Shown piece after piece: positions 35,702 to 44,223 of a stretch of DNA of 64,000 nucleotides; position 1 is the stretch's first letter; each line of letters starts with the position of its first letter. Where the stretch lies: assembly GCF_003967015.1 (NCBI RefSeq), contig NZ_AP017560.1, positions 4,028,048-4,092,047 on the forward strand, written 5' to 3'. Made by a program: the position numbers and the translations under genes. Source of the DNA: Pseudanabaena sp. ABRG5-3 (GTDB taxonomy: Bacteria > Cyanobacteriota > Cyanobacteriia > Pseudanabaenales > Pseudanabaenaceae). Under the pieces are notes generated by a model. It was not told the origin of the DNA and made no database searches. It saw only the letters and a program-made list of their open reading frames with translations.

Positions 35702-35727
35702 TCACTTTGCAAATTAACCAAAATAAA

Positions 35728-35752
35728 AAACCTCGCTTAGCGAGGTTTTTTA
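35728..35752 (-). terminator. Terminator of tRNA-Tyr
   Basis: AAAACCTCGC, TTA, GCGAGGTTTT directly after the tRNA on the minus strand, with flanking A and T runs. Confidence 0.8.
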
Positions 35753-35757
35753 TTAGA

Positions 35758-35839
35758 TGGGCCGAGCTGGATTTGAACCAGCGTAGGCGTAGCCAGCGGA
35801 TTTACAGTCCGCCCCCATTAACCACTCGGGCATCGACCC
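35758..35839 (-). tRNA. tRNA-Tyr (anticodon GTA)
   Basis: An 82-base class II tRNA with a long variable arm. The anticodon stem GCGGA/TCCGC encloses CTGTAAA (anticodon GTA). T arm GCTGG-TTCAAAT-CCAGC. The acceptor stem GGGTCGA/TCGGCCC has one T-G pair. CCA is not encoded. Confidence 0.95.
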
Positions 35840-35940
35840 TTTGCTCAGATGTCTTCCAAGCGAATCTAATCATATACACTTATTGCACCACTGGCAAGAG
35901 GTATTTCAAAAAAAATAAAAATGCTCTTTGACCTCTGAGA

Positions 35941-36819
35941 TTAAGCTTGTTTTTTTGGGGAATATCGAAACCCGATCGCGATCGCACTTAAAAAAATGAT
36001 CCCCATCAAACCTGCTAGGGGATTGCCATTCAGTCCTGTTACCCACTCAGGTACAGCCCCTGTCGGTTTGAGCAAATGGGTTGTATTGACGATGTAATAA
36101 CACCACACTAGTCCCCCATGTAAGCCGATCGCCACACCTAAACGACCATCACACCGCCATCTCGCCAGTACTAGCGCCATACTGAGAATGACCAACCCGA
36201 CAAATTGACTCCATGTCGCCAGAATGACATTTAGGGGTTTAATAAAATGCAAGACTGCAAAAAAGAGACTGGCGGAGATCAGCGCCGTCCTTTTAGAGTA
36301 GTCACGCTCAAGTTCTGACAAAATCCAACCACGAAACAGCATTTCCTCCGCAAAGCCTACACCAATCGAAGTCAATAGCCCCGGAGCAATCGCACCTTGC
36401 CAATCTACAAAATAGACTCCGATCGCTGGTAATAATCTGGTTGGTAGGGGATCATGCCAATGCACCGTTTGCAAGGCTAGCCAACCTAAGCTCGCTTGTA
36501 AACCCATGAAGATAAAGAGGGTGGCACTCCCTAAACTCAAACCAAATAAAAAATCACGCCCATTTTGACTAGTAAAAGATAGCCCGTAATAGCGAAAGGG
36601 ATGGGCATATTGAGAAATTTTGCGCCCCCACCACCAAATTAAGCCCAAAAATTCGCAATACAACAAAATTGTGAGTGCAATCCCCACTGGTTCGCCAAAA
36701 ATCAAATACATCGGTGCTGAGATCGGTAGCCAGATGGCTAGTAATGTCAGCAAAAATAGAATGATGCGGATTGGAGCCTGATAGGAGTTTAATCGAGAAA
36801 TTAAGCGATCGAAGTTCAC
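35941..36819 (-). CDS. CPBP-family intramembrane metalloprotease
   Basis: A 292-aa polytopic membrane protein with about eight hydrophobic segments. The CPBP/Abi motif is visible: GFAEEMLFRGWILSEL (paired glutamates and Arg) near residue 155, FFAVLHFI (His) near residue 187, and a third block (GLHGGLVWCYYIVN) near residue 230. Such proteins are glutamic-type intramembrane proteases related to Rce1. In cyanobacteria many copies exist with unknown substrates. It is downstream of clpS with hairpins between. Confidence 0.88.
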   Translation of the reverse strand: MNFDRLISRLNSYQAPIRIILFLLTLLAIWLPISAPMYLIFGEPVGIALTILLYCEFLGLIWWWGRKISQYAHPFRYYGLSFTSQNGRDFLFGLSLGSATLFIFMGLQASLGWLALQTVHWHDPLPTRLLPAIGVYFVDWQGAIAPGLLTSIGVGFAEEMLFRGWILSELERDYSKRTALISASLFFAVLHFIKPLNVILATWSQFVGLVILSMALVLARWRCDGRLGVAIGLHGGLVWCYYIVNTTHLLKPTGAVPEWVTGLNGNPLAGLMGIIFLSAIAIGFRYSPKKQA

Positions 36820-36822
36820 AAC

Positions 36823-36949
36823 AAAAAGGTAGGACTATTACTAAGAACAATCCTACCTTTTCTCTATTGCATAAGAAGCAAGGCTTTGCCTTGCTTTTAT
36901 CCCAATTCTTTGTCAATCCTCAAAATAGCTTTGCCATTTTGAGGATTGA
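36823..36949 (-). terminator. Three hairpins between clpS and the CPBP gene
   Basis: AAAGGTAGGA/TCCTACCTTT (36823-36861), AAGCAAGGC-TTT-GCCTTGCTT (36877-36898) and CAATCCTCAAAAT/ATTTTGAGGATTG (36915-36949). The last lies six bases after the clpS stop and is its likely terminator. Confidence 0.6.
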
Positions 36950-36955
36950 AATTAC

Positions 36956-37237
36956 TTATTCTTCTGGTTCGATGGTGCTAGTTAAACCTTTACTTTGTAA
37001 CCCTTCACAATAAAACTCAGCATGTTCCTGTACACAGGTAATCACTAGAGCGCAGCCACTAGCATGGGCCGCCATCATAATATCCACAGCTTGAGGCTGG
37101 GTTAGCCCATTAACAACCTGCATTAAAGTTTGGACTACATATTCCATCGAGTTGTAGTCGTCGTTATGCAATAAAACTCGATATCTTGGTGCAATTTTGC
37201 GTATGGTTGTAGGACGAGTAATAGTTTCAGTAGACAT
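36956..37237 (-). CDS. clpS: ClpS adaptor protein
   Basis: A 93-aa adaptor that passes N-degron substrates to ClpAP/ClpCP. The core PRYRVLLHNDDYNSMEYVVQTLMQVVNGLTQPQAVDIMMAAHASGCALVITCVQEHAEFYCEGLQSKGLTSTIEPEE has the signature LLHNDDYNSMEYV (Asn-Asp pocket for N-terminal residues) and the H of MAAH. Cyanobacteria often have two ClpS proteins; this sequence has the standard ClpS1-like pocket. It is probably monocistronic. Confidence 0.95.
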   Translation of the reverse strand: MSTETITRPTTIRKIAPRYRVLLHNDDYNSMEYVVQTLMQVVNGLTQPQAVDIMMAAHASGCALVITCVQEHAEFYCEGLQSKGLTSTIEPEE

Positions 37238-37454
37238 ATATTTCTGTTGCCTCCAGTAAGGATGAATTTATGGGGATAGTTATAGGATTAAAGTTTGGTG
37301 CATTAAGAGGGATTAGAGTGTTTGCATAAATGCGATGTGGATAACACAATTCAATCTCATGTTTGCATAGTAGCCCTGAAAGCTGAGACGGTAATAATAC
37401 TTAATACATACCCATACATTATAAGTACGAATCCCAAAAATGTGAAGCATGGAT

Positions 37455-37495
37455 CAAAAGAGATTGGCGGCGCTTCGCGCTGCCAATCTCTTTTG
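37455..37495 (-). terminator. Palindrome at the EcfT 3' end
   Basis: CAAAAGAGATTGGCGGCGC, TTC, and its inverse with one wobble pair, only four bases from the stop of the 37499-38347 gene. Confidence 0.75.
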
Positions 37496-37498
37496 GCT

Positions 37499-38347
37499 TT
37501 AGGGATAAATTAACCAACCAAACTTACCAATTCCGAAGCCAAAATATAAAGCGATCGCGACAATAAACAGCACAACTGAACCAATCATTAGTACATAATC
37601 AGGAATAGTGAGTGACGACTCATGGAGATAGGTACGATTGGAACTGCCAGAAAAAGCTTTTGACTGTAAAACAATCTCTAATTTTTGGGATTTAGAAAGG
37701 GAATTTAAAATTAAAGGCACGGCAACCTTGGCATAAACCTGTGCTTTCTGGAAAACCCCCATCTTCTCAAAATTCAGTCCTCGTAAGCGCTGAGACTCGA
37801 TAATTGATTGTACTTCCTCTAATAGCAATGGCACAAATCGCAAGGTAGATGAGAAGATAAATACCACTTTGTAGGGAATCTTAGCCCTTACCATACCTAC
37901 AGTCATTTGATTAACATCAGTTGTAAAAATTGCTAAGGGAATTACTAAAATCATCGTTAGGGTTTTAAAGACTATATTTAATCCATACAATGTTCCTTCC
38001 CAACTCATTTTTGCGCCGCCAATCAGCCACCATGGTTGCGGAAAGCTAAATATAGTCGTTAACTCTGATTTGTGAGCGAGAAGTTTTACTTGCTCCACAT
38101 TAAAAAATCCCATACTCACTATCAGGAAAAGATAAAAGGGAATCATTACTTTTAAAATTGTTCCTAAGTAGTTCAGTCTCACTCCTGCGAGAATGCAAGC
38201 TAAAATCACGCTCAGCATTAAGACACCGCCAGCAATCGGGCTTTCCCAAACAAAGGCAAGGATCGTAATGGAAAGTATGGTTACTAACTTAGATCGAAAA
38301 TCTAAGCGCGTGAATAGAGAATCATATTTAACGGTTTGGATTTTCAT
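37499..38347 (-). CDS. ECF transporter transmembrane (T) component
   Basis: A 282-aa membrane protein with about six helices, of the CbiQ/EcfT family. The coupling motif is visible in SQRLRGLNFEK (Arg-containing helix, near residue 190), which docks into the ATPases. FIFSSTLRFVPLLLEEVQSII precedes it. It scaffolds the energy-coupling-factor importer for vitamins or metal ions. It starts 75 bases after the fused ATPase gene, and the two form an operon. No S (substrate-binding) component is seen nearby, so this is probably a group II, shared-module system. Confidence 0.9.
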   Translation of the reverse strand: MKIQTVKYDSLFTRLDFRSKLVTILSITILAFVWESPIAGGVLMLSVILACILAGVRLNYLGTILKVMIPFYLFLIVSMGFFNVEQVKLLAHKSELTTIFSFPQPWWLIGGAKMSWEGTLYGLNIVFKTLTMILVIPLAIFTTDVNQMTVGMVRAKIPYKVVFIFSSTLRFVPLLLEEVQSIIESQRLRGLNFEKMGVFQKAQVYAKVAVPLILNSLSKSQKLEIVLQSKAFSGSSNRTYLHESSLTIPDYVLMIGSVVLFIVAIALYFGFGIGKFGWLIYP

Positions 38348-38386
38348 AGGACTTCATGACTAATTTGCGTTAAGTAGTTCAACCAG

Positions 38387-38421
38387 ATCTCGTACCGACC
38401 ACTACGCGAGCGGTACGAGAT
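38387..38421 (-). terminator. Hairpin between the EcfA and EcfT genes
   Basis: ATCTCGTACCG and CGGTACGAGAT enclose 13 bases, just after the ATPase stop. It may act as an intercistronic attenuator or stabiliser. Confidence 0.5.
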
Positions 38422-38422
38422 T

Positions 38423-40165
38423 TTAGGTTTTAAGTTTACCTAGGCTTAGCTGCTGAAAACAATTGGCAAACTCTTGGGGAGTAACAAGTGGATAGTCCCG
38501 ATCGCAGATTTTACTGAGGTGCTGTGATAGCACTACAGACTGTGGTGGGGTGAGATAGGTGGACTCTAGTAAATCAGTTTGATGATAGGCTTGGCGCAAG
38601 GGGGCATCTAGTAAAACTGTGCCTTTGCCCATGACGATCGCGCGATCGGCGTAATCGGGCATTAAATATAGATGGTGCGTAATCACAATTACAGTCTTGC
38701 CCATTTGATGCAGTTGCCGACTCACTTCTAGAATAGAATTTGCACCTTGATAATCCTGTCCTGTAGTTGGTTCGTCAAAAATGATGATATCGGGATTCAT
38801 GGCTAATAGAGCCGCAATTACGATCCTACCGCGTTCGCCTTTCGGTAAAGATAAGGGATGGGCGTTGCGATGTTCCCATAGCTGCATGGCTTTGAGACTG
38901 CGCGTTGTTTCTTGGTTGACCGCTTCAGGTTTATAGCCGAGGAAGGGCAATGCGAAGGAGACTTCTTTCTCAACACTAGTATTGAAGATTTGATTGTCGG
39001 GGTTTTGGGCGAGATAACCAATGGATTGAGCAAGTTCGCTAACGGATAGTTGACTCGTATCGCGATCGCGTACTAATACTTTACCACTAGTGGGTTTGAG
39101 GAGATTCAGGAAATGTTTAACTAAGGTGCTTTTACCTGCTCCATTCTGTCCAACGATGAGGACATATTCTCCTTCATGGATATCGATGGAGATATCTTTT
39201 AATGCTTCAGTGCCATCATCGTAGATATGTTGGAGATTTTGCACTGAGAGAACAGGGGATTTGTTGAGGTTGATAGAATTTGGTGTTGAGAAATCTGGCG
39301 GGGCAATGATTTGACTTTGCGATCGCAAAATCTCTAAAGCTTTAATTCCAGACTCTAAAGTAACGGGAATCCGATCAAGATGAATACCTTTTTGCTGGAT
39401 TTTATGAAATGCTTGGGCAACTTCGGGAGGACGTAATTTATTTTGTTGTAATAAATCCACCTGTCCATAAATTTCCGCAGGTGTGCCAAGGGCTTGCAAT
39501 TTGCCCTCTGACAGCAAGGCAATGCGATCGCAAAACTCTGCCATTTCTTCGGCAGCATGGGACACCATGACAATGGCGACACCGAGTTTTTCTTTGAGTT
39601 CTCTAACGGTGGCAAATACTTCCTGTGAGCCAATGGGATCGAGCTGTGAAGTTGGCTCATCAAGGATCAGTAAATCAGGCTGAAGGGCAAGGGCGGCGGC
39701 GATCGCTAATCTTTGTTTTTGACCACCTGACAATTCTTGAGGATTCTTCTGCTCAAAACCTTCAAGGCGCACAGATTTTAAAACAATGGGAATGCGGCGT
39801 AGAATTTCTTCGCGAGGGACGCAGAGATTTTCTAAGGCAAAGGCGATTTCATTTTCGACAGATGTGGCGGTGATTTGGACTTCAGGATCTTCAAAGACGA
39901 TGCCCACATGTCGCGCTAGCTCACTTACGGGATGTTCAAGGCTGTCTAAGCCTGCGATCGCAATTTTGCCAAAAAATCTACCGCCATAAAACTGGGGGAC
40001 AATGCCTGTGAGGGCTAGGCATAGTGTAGTTTTCCCTGCCCCCGTCGCACCAATAATGCCTAAAAATTCCCCTTTATTAATCGTTAAGGAAATATCCTTT
40101 AATACTGTCTCCTTGGAGTTGGGATAGATATAAGAAACTTTGTCTAAGACGGCGATCGCTTGCAT
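38423..40165 (-). CDS. Fused ECF ATPase (two ABC domains)
   Basis: About 580 aa from ATG 40165 (MQAIAVLDKVSYIYPNS); the extension to 40207 looks non-coding. Domain 1 (about 1-240) has Walker A GATGAGKTTL, signature LSGGQKQRLAIA and Walker B LLILDEPTSQLD. Domain 2 (about 310-545) has Walker A GQNGAGKSTL, a degenerate signature LSLPKGERGRIVIA and Walker B IIIFDEPTTGQD. It corresponds to EcfA1 and EcfA2 joined in one chain and energises uptake through the T protein encoded downstream. The altered second signature suggests that the two ATP sites are not equal. Confidence 0.93.
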   Translation of the reverse strand: MQAIAVLDKVSYIYPNSKETVLKDISLTINKGEFLGIIGATGAGKTTLCLALTGIVPQFYGGRFFGKIAIAGLDSLEHPVSELARHVGIVFEDPEVQITATSVENEIAFALENLCVPREEILRRIPIVLKSVRLEGFEQKNPQELSGGQKQRLAIAAALALQPDLLILDEPTSQLDPIGSQEVFATVRELKEKLGVAIVMVSHAAEEMAEFCDRIALLSEGKLQALGTPAEIYGQVDLLQQNKLRPPEVAQAFHKIQQKGIHLDRIPVTLESGIKALEILRSQSQIIAPPDFSTPNSINLNKSPVLSVQNLQHIYDDGTEALKDISIDIHEGEYVLIVGQNGAGKSTLVKHFLNLLKPTSGKVLVRDRDTSQLSVSELAQSIGYLAQNPDNQIFNTSVEKEVSFALPFLGYKPEAVNQETTRSLKAMQLWEHRNAHPLSLPKGERGRIVIAALLAMNPDIIIFDEPTTGQDYQGANSILEVSRQLHQMGKTVIVITHHLYLMPDYADRAIVMGKGTVLLDAPLRQAYHQTDLLESTYLTPPQSVVLSQHLSKICDRDYPLVTPQEFANCFQQLSLGKLKT

Positions 40166-40243
40166 AGATGTGTAAGTACCAGCATGATTATTATCGCAGT
40201 TTTCCAAGTCTCTATCTTAGAAACCATTTAAGAATTCACTAGA

Positions 40244-40318
40244 TCCCCCCCAGCCCCCCTTAAAAAAGGGGGAGAATTAAATTCTTCCCCCTTTTTAAGG
40301 GGGATTGAGGGGGATCTC
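40244..40318. repeat. GATCCCCC-type cyanobacterial inverted repeat
   Basis: AGATCCCCCCCAGCCCCCCTTAAAAAAGGGGG is followed by AGAATTAAATTCTT and the matching CCCCCTTTTTAAGGGGGATTGAGGGGGATCT. Sequences of this kind (blocks of CCCCC and GGGGG) are widespread in cyanobacterial intergenic DNA. Confidence 0.8.
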
Positions 40319-40390
40319 TTAGAGTTTTTGACCTCAGAAAGTAATTCTTAAATGATTTCTTAGGATAGGCAAGGCTTTATGTTGGCTATC

Positions 40391-43300
40391 CTAATTCTTC
40401 AAAAGCAGTTGCATAGTACTAGCTAGTTGCTTCAGTTTAACTGGTTTCGCAATGTATTCATTGGCTCCTACAGCTAGACACCTTTCGCGATCGCCTATCA
40501 TTGCTAGAGCAGTCAGGGCAATAATCGGAACATCTAGTAAATGAGGATCAAGCCGAATCTGTCTAATTGCTTCAAGTCCATCAATAACTGGCATTTGGAT
40601 ATCCATTAAAATTAAGTCGGGATGCTGGGCTTTAGCGATCGCAATCGCCTCTTGACCATTTTGCGCGAGGAGCAACCGATATCCCTTTGCCTCTAAGTAA
40701 CAGACGATCGTACTAGTATTTGCTTCATTATCATCGGCTAGTAAAATCAGAGGTGAGGTGGTTGATTCTGAATGAATTGCGGAAGAAATCACATCTGCAT
40801 TAGTTACCAATTCGGAAGAAGATGGCAGAGAACGTATTGAGGAATTCTTGGACGGTAGATCGATCATAAAGTGACTCCCGACTCCCACTTCGCTGGTGAG
40901 TCCGACCTTACCACCATGTAGCTCGACGATGCGTTTTACTAAGGCAAGTCCCAAACCTGTACCTACATATTGCCTATTTAAAGCACTATCAATTTGGATA
41001 AATGGTTGAAATAATTTCTGTATATTCTTTGCGGAGATGCCAATACCCGTATCGATCACAGCAATTCTCAGATAAACATCCTCAGCATTGTTTTTCTCTG
41101 AACTGGCTATGTCTGAATTAGCTATGTAGGAGGAAACTTCGAGGGTGATCGTCCCTCCCTCAGGGGTAAATTTCACGGCATTGTTCAGCAGGTTAATTAA
41201 TACTTGACGGATGCGGCGTTCATCGAGCATTAATTCGGGCAAATATGGGGGGATTTTGTCGATGACTTGGATCTTTTTGGCTGAGGCTTGTTGTTTAATG
41301 AAGGCGATGCTCGATTGACATAAATTGGTGATGGACACATTGGTTAGCTCTAGAGTGACTTGCCCAGACTCAATTTTGGCAACATCGAGAATATCGTTAA
41401 TCAGTTCCAATAGATGTGTGCCACTGCTATAAACAGTTTGTAGAGCTTTAATCTGGCGATCGCCCACTATACCAAAGACCCCTTCCTTGAGTCCTTCAGT
41501 CATTCCTAAAATGGCATTAAGAGGGGTACGGAGTTCATGGCTCATATTGGCAAGAAACTCATCTTTCATTCTGGTTGCGCGAATGAGTTCCTCATTAGAA
41601 ATGGCAAGTTGTTGATTGCTCTCAGTTAGTTGTGCCTCAGCTTGTTGGCGGACAGAGAGTTCCTGTTGAAGCTGCTCAAATAAACTCGTCTGCTGAACCG
41701 CGATCGCTAGTTGGCTAGCTACTTGCTTGAGTAGGTCAATTTCCCAATCTTGCCACTGACGGGGGCGATCGCATTGGTGGGCAATCAGCAAGCCCCACAA
41801 TTTTTGTTGCTGGATAATAGGGACTACGAGTTTGGCTCTAACATGTATTTCAGCAAGAAAATTGGCTAAATTGGGTGAAATAAATTGTTGAGGATCTTCG
41901 CGATCGCTAAGTGTATATATTCTTCCCTGCACATAGCGCTCATAGCTTTGTTCTGGGAATACTTCTTCAGGAAAGACAATATCTAAAATTTTGGGCCAGT
42001 TTGGTGATACTGATTCAGCAATAGCGGCTCCTGTTCCTCCTGAAAAGACCCGATAAACTAACACGCGATCCAACTCTAATATTTGATGGATTTCCCCAAC
42101 GGCTGCATTCAAAATCTCGTCTAGATCCAGAGATAAACGCATTCTTTTGGTGATAGAACTGAGCAAATGTTCTTGAGTTGACTGTTGTTTTAACTTCAGT
42201 TCTGCCTGTTTGCGATCGGTAATATCTTGGAGCAGTGCAAGCAGATAGGATTTACCATCATCACTGGATAGAACCGATCGCGACATCGCTATGGTCAGCT
42301 TTCGCCCATCTTTATGCTGAATCTCCCATTCCTCATGGATAGGATGCTCGGCTGGCGATGACATATTTAGATGATTGCTTTCCTGTGATTGCCTCTGGGA
42401 TACAGGGTTCAAACTTTGCTCCCACCCAAATTGGTTGATTTCGGCTAAGGAATAACCTGTGATCAACTGCATTTGCTGGTTCCAGACCGTAAAATGGAGA
42501 AAAGGGAATTCCTCAATTTCATAACAAACACACAGACCTTCTGCCATATTTTCCATAATTTGTTGACGGAAAATATTTTCCTGTTGCAAATTGGCTTGAG
42601 CTAGTTTACGGGCAGTGATATCGTAGCGAATCGCTAAATATTGAAATGGTCGTCCTTGAGGATCAACAAAAGGGACAATCGTACTCTCCACCCAATAGAG
42701 ACTACCATTCTTGTGTCGATTGCAGATTTCACCGCGCCAAATCTCCCCCCTAGAGATAGTGAGCCACATATCTTGAAAAAAGCTGTGGGGATGATAGCCA
42801 GATTTGATAATACGATGGGTTTGACCGACTAGTTCCTCACGGGAATAGCCAGAAATTCTACAGAAATAATCATTGACATAGGTGATCACGCCTCTAGCAT
42901 CGGTGTTAGCAATGATTGCGGTCTGATCTAAGGCAAGTTTAAAGGCCGATAATTCTTGCAATAGCTGCCGCTTCTGTAACTCCGCTTGTTTGCGATCGCT
43001 AATATCCATCGCAATTCCAAATACGCGAATTACCTGATCTGACTCATCCTTAATAACTTCAAGCTTCACGAAAATATAACCAGAGGAACCATCATCACGA
43101 ATAATCTGGAGATCGGTTTCATCATTTGTCCCCTCGGTAATGGCTCGATCTATAAGTTGGATAAAGCGATCGCGATCGTCCATTACCAAATAATTGAGCA
43201 TTTGCCCATAGCTTGGTTCTGGGAGATCGGAATCTAAGCCAAAAATCCTAAATACTTCCGCAGACCAACTAAATTTTCGGGACTGGACATCTAACTCCCA

Positions 43301-44212
43301 ACTACCAAGATGGGCAATCTGTTGTGCTTCCCTTAAGCTAGCTTCACTCTGTTTTAACTGAATAGTACGACTCTTGACACGATCTTCGAGGGTCTCATTA
43401 AGTTTTAGCAGCATTTCTACGTTCTGCTTGCGCCCTGTAATGTCCATGTGCGTACCAATCATTCGCACTGGATTGCCAGAGTCATCCCATTCCATTACCT
43501 TACCCTTGCATAGCACCCAAACCCAAGCCCCTAACTTGTGGCGCATTCGCAGTTCACATTCATAGGTCTCGGTCTCCCGTCGAAAGTGCTTCTCTAGACC
43601 TAGATTTGCCCTTGGTAAATCTTCAGGATGGAGGTTATTTAACCAAGTTGCAATAGAGATTGGTTGCAATTCGTCAGGGGTATAGCCGAGAATCTCTGCC
43701 CAGCGATCATCTAAGGTTACGGCTCCCGTTTGTATCCACCAATCCCATAGCCCAAGCCCTGAGTTCTCAATGGCAAGTTGGAGGCGTTCTTGGGTTCGCT
43801 CCAATTCAAGTCTTGACCGCAGGCGCTCTCTACGGATCTCTGACTCCCTCATTTCACGGCGTATTGCCTCTGCTAAGCGAACTAAACTTCCCTTCATTAA
43901 GTAGTCATTAGCCCCTTGACGCATCATTTCCACTGCCGCAGTTTCACCAATGGTTCCTGATACCACGATAAATGGGAGATCAGGCTGACTTTGTTTAACA
44001 ATTTCTAAAGCCGTGGGAGCATTCAATGTGGGTAAGTGATAATCAGAAATAATGACATCCCAAGTTTGATGCTGTAAGGCAGTGCGTAGAGCTTCTGAGG
44101 TTTCCACCCGTTCCCAAACCAACTGAAATCCACCATGACGTAGCTCTCGGAGCAATAAGAGAGCGTCATCCTCGGAGTCTTCAATGATCAGGAGATTGAG
44201 TGGTTCAGCCAT
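40391..44212 (-). CDS. Hybrid histidine kinase REC-4xPAS-GAF-HK-REC
   Basis: 1273 aa, soluble. The Rcp1-like N-terminal receiver (1-120) starts LLIIEDSEDDALLLLREL and has Asp57 (VIISDYHLP). Four PAS domains follow (about 140-262, 295-405, 422-535, 545-668), several with PAC ends DI(S/T)DRKQAE. The GAF (about 680-840) resembles the cyanobacteriochrome type but has EEVF and SPNLAN where photoactive members have DXCF and C-H, so it probably does not bind a bilin. HisKA has NMSHELRTPLNA (His892); HATPase and a C-terminal receiver (LILMDIQMPVIDG) follow. It starts 11 bases after the 44224-49209 kinase stop, so the two are surely co-transcribed. Confidence 0.94.
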   Translation of the reverse strand: MAEPLNLLIIEDSEDDALLLLRELRHGGFQLVWERVETSEALRTALQHQTWDVIISDYHLPTLNAPTALEIVKQSQPDLPFIVVSGTIGETAAVEMMRQGANDYLMKGSLVRLAEAIRREMRESEIRRERLRSRLELERTQERLQLAIENSGLGLWDWWIQTGAVTLDDRWAEILGYTPDELQPISIATWLNNLHPEDLPRANLGLEKHFRRETETYECELRMRHKLGAWVWVLCKGKVMEWDDSGNPVRMIGTHMDITGRKQNVEMLLKLNETLEDRVKSRTIQLKQSEASLREAQQIAHLGSWELDVQSRKFSWSAEVFRIFGLDSDLPEPSYGQMLNYLVMDDRDRFIQLIDRAITEGTNDETDLQIIRDDGSSGYIFVKLEVIKDESDQVIRVFGIAMDISDRKQAELQKRQLLQELSAFKLALDQTAIIANTDARGVITYVNDYFCRISGYSREELVGQTHRIIKSGYHPHSFFQDMWLTISRGEIWRGEICNRHKNGSLYWVESTIVPFVDPQGRPFQYLAIRYDITARKLAQANLQQENIFRQQIMENMAEGLCVCYEIEEFPFLHFTVWNQQMQLITGYSLAEINQFGWEQSLNPVSQRQSQESNHLNMSSPAEHPIHEEWEIQHKDGRKLTIAMSRSVLSSDDGKSYLLALLQDITDRKQAELKLKQQSTQEHLLSSITKRMRLSLDLDEILNAAVGEIHQILELDRVLVYRVFSGGTGAAIAESVSPNWPKILDIVFPEEVFPEQSYERYVQGRIYTLSDREDPQQFISPNLANFLAEIHVRAKLVVPIIQQQKLWGLLIAHQCDRPRQWQDWEIDLLKQVASQLAIAVQQTSLFEQLQQELSVRQQAEAQLTESNQQLAISNEELIRATRMKDEFLANMSHELRTPLNAILGMTEGLKEGVFGIVGDRQIKALQTVYSSGTHLLELINDILDVAKIESGQVTLELTNVSITNLCQSSIAFIKQQASAKKIQVIDKIPPYLPELMLDERRIRQVLINLLNNAVKFTPEGGTITLEVSSYIANSDIASSEKNNAEDVYLRIAVIDTGIGISAKNIQKLFQPFIQIDSALNRQYVGTGLGLALVKRIVELHGGKVGLTSEVGVGSHFMIDLPSKNSSIRSLPSSSELVTNADVISSAIHSESTTSPLILLADDNEANTSTIVCYLEAKGYRLLLAQNGQEAIAIAKAQHPDLILMDIQMPVIDGLEAIRQIRLDPHLLDVPIIALTALAMIGDRERCLAVGANEYIAKPVKLKQLASTMQLLLKN

Positions 44213-44223
44213 ACAAACAATGG

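Noticed and set aside
36569-36916. A 115-codon frame overlapping the start of the CPBP protease
   Set aside because: It runs out of frame through membrane-helix codons and through the hairpins upstream. The CPBP frame has the clear family motifs.
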